64,000 bases of DNA from Halomonas sp. TD01 (lineage in GTDB: Bacteria > Pseudomonadota > Gammaproteobacteria > Pseudomonadales > Halomonadaceae): contig NZ_OV350343.1 in assembly GCF_923868895.1 (NCBI RefSeq), positions 3,534,001 to 3,598,000 on the forward strand, given 5' to 3'. Positions within the stretch are counted from its first letter, which is position 1. Every line of letters starts with the position of its first letter. Of this stretch, positions 63,451-64,000 are shown in pieces. Both the position numbers and the translations under genes were made by a program. Below the pieces are notes generated by a model. It was given only the letters and a program-made list of their open reading frames with translations, had not been told where the DNA came from and searched no databases.

Positions 63451-64000
63451 TCATTGGCTAGCATTTTCAGATGTTGGCGTAAAAGGCTGTGGAACTAGCT
63501 CTTCCTGAGTTCGGAAATCCGGTAACGATATGTCGCGAAGCGAGTCAGGTGCTTGCGGTAGCTCACGCTCCCACTGATCTAACTGGCTTACCGCCCAATC
63601 GCGCAGCTCAATAAACGTCGGCCGTAGCTCAGCTTCTTGCCAAGCCTGTAGCTCAGCTAAGGGTGTTAGTGTAATAAGGACGGTTGCCACCAATAAAATG
63701 ACGGCGCCACGGGCAAGCCCAAAGGCTGCACCAGCGAAGCGATTAAGCAACCCCATACCAACCCACTCTACGGCCGCGTGAACGAGGCGGATAACAATCC
63801 CGCAAAGTAAAATGACCGCAAAAATCACTAAAATAAATGCCAACACCAAACGAGCATCGAAACTGTCGATGAACCCGCTCATTAGATCCGCCACCGGCTC
63901 TGCCAGAACGCGCGCTACCATCAGCGCGACTACCCACGCAGCCAAGCCAAGAGCTTCCCTGACAAATCCGCGCATAAAGCCTGCCAGCATGGAAAGTGCC
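63451..64000 (-). CDS. cvpA: CvpA family inner-membrane protein (5' end beyond the window)
   Basis: CvpA is an inner-membrane protein first known for colicin V production and later for envelope stress tolerance. The visible part ends at the TGA near 63451 and runs to the window edge as ...ALSMLAGFMRGFVREALGLAAWVVALMVARVLAEPVADLMSGFIDSFDARLVLAFILVIFAVILLCGIVIRLVHAAVEWVGMGLLNRFAGAAFGLARGAVILLVATVLITLTPL, matching the family from its second segment. The reading frame is open through 64000, so the start, about 10-15 residues further, lies outside. It precedes purF as in many gammaproteobacteria. The last 60 residues are hydrophilic. Confidence 0.93.
   Translation of the reverse strand, partial: ALSMLAGFMRGFVREALGLAAWVVALMVARVLAEPVADLMSGFIDSFDARLVLAFILVIFAVILLCGIVIRLVHAAVEWVGMGLLNRFAGAAFGLARGAVILLVATVLITLTPLAELQAWQEAELRPTFIELRDWAVSQLDQWERELPQAPDSLRDISLPDFRTQEELVPQPFTPTSENASQ

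Overview
The window looks like ordinary chromosome from a moderately halophilic gammaproteobacterium of the Halomonadaceae (Halomonas/Vreelandella type). This is inferred from the gene set: PsrA next to LexA as in Pseudomonas and relatives, a phasin, AcnB with RraA, the cvpA-purF-metZ order, hda-perM-purMN, and PhhB next to an aromatic aminotransferase. Base composition is moderately GC-rich, with AT-rich intergenic regions. I see no integrase, transposase, prophage, plasmid or CRISPR sequence. About 59 protein genes and two identical tRNA-Val genes fill nearly all of the 64 kb. The first and last genes run off the window.

Layout. 0-5 kb: end of an unidentified gene, RhlE-type helicase, an unknown protein, a CynX-type transporter, type I asparaginase and a DUF2789 protein. 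5-8.8 kb: an SRPBCC/TVP38 pair and a translationally coupled queuosine operon (queC, queE, a double-length QueD-like protein, a YkgJ protein). 8.8-13.4 kb: miaE followed by a 1301-residue BTAD/AAA/TPR regulator. 13.9-19.1 kb: acnB, rraA and a membrane-anchored GDPD. 19.3-22.9 kb: divergent ppsA and ppsR. 22.9-26.8 kb: psrA, a signal-less YkuD protein, nagZ and hpt on one strand, with lexA divergent. 27-32 kb: a CbiM-like membrane protein, purU, a ribonuclease J, and molybdenum cofactor genes including a MoaC-MoaD fusion. 32-38 kb: nucleobase salvage (uraA, upp, ung, gpt, apt, azgA) and ribE. 38.4-42 kb: a structured leader RNA with terminator before metN-metI-metQ, then a free-methionine-sulfoxide reductase and the two tRNA-Val genes. 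42-53 kb: an EEP-family protein, fumC, a phasin, hda, perM, purM-purN, dcd, mrp, a coiled-coil membrane protein and cobA. 53-64 kb: a diguanylate cyclase, phhB and an aromatic aminotransferase, a second nucleobase permease, a MATE exporter, yceI with a b561 cytochrome, metZ, purF and the 3' part of cvpA.

Themes. Nucleotide metabolism dominates: purM, purN, purU, purF, hpt, gpt, apt, upp, azgA, uraA, dcd and ung. Two nucleobase permease genes far apart share a similar 16-bp palindrome in their promoters that resembles the RutR operator. Methionine supply is a second theme (metZ, metNIQ, fRMsr), and peptidoglycan recycling may be a third (NagZ plus a probably cytoplasmic YkuD enzyme).

Most worth checking: the metNIQ leader, which I cannot assign to a known riboswitch class; the double QueD-like protein, whose two halves carry complementary parts of the active site; the signal-less YkuD protein between psrA and nagZ; the very large regulator behind miaE; and the shared permease palindromes. 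All identifications come from reading motifs and from memory of the families. No database search was run.
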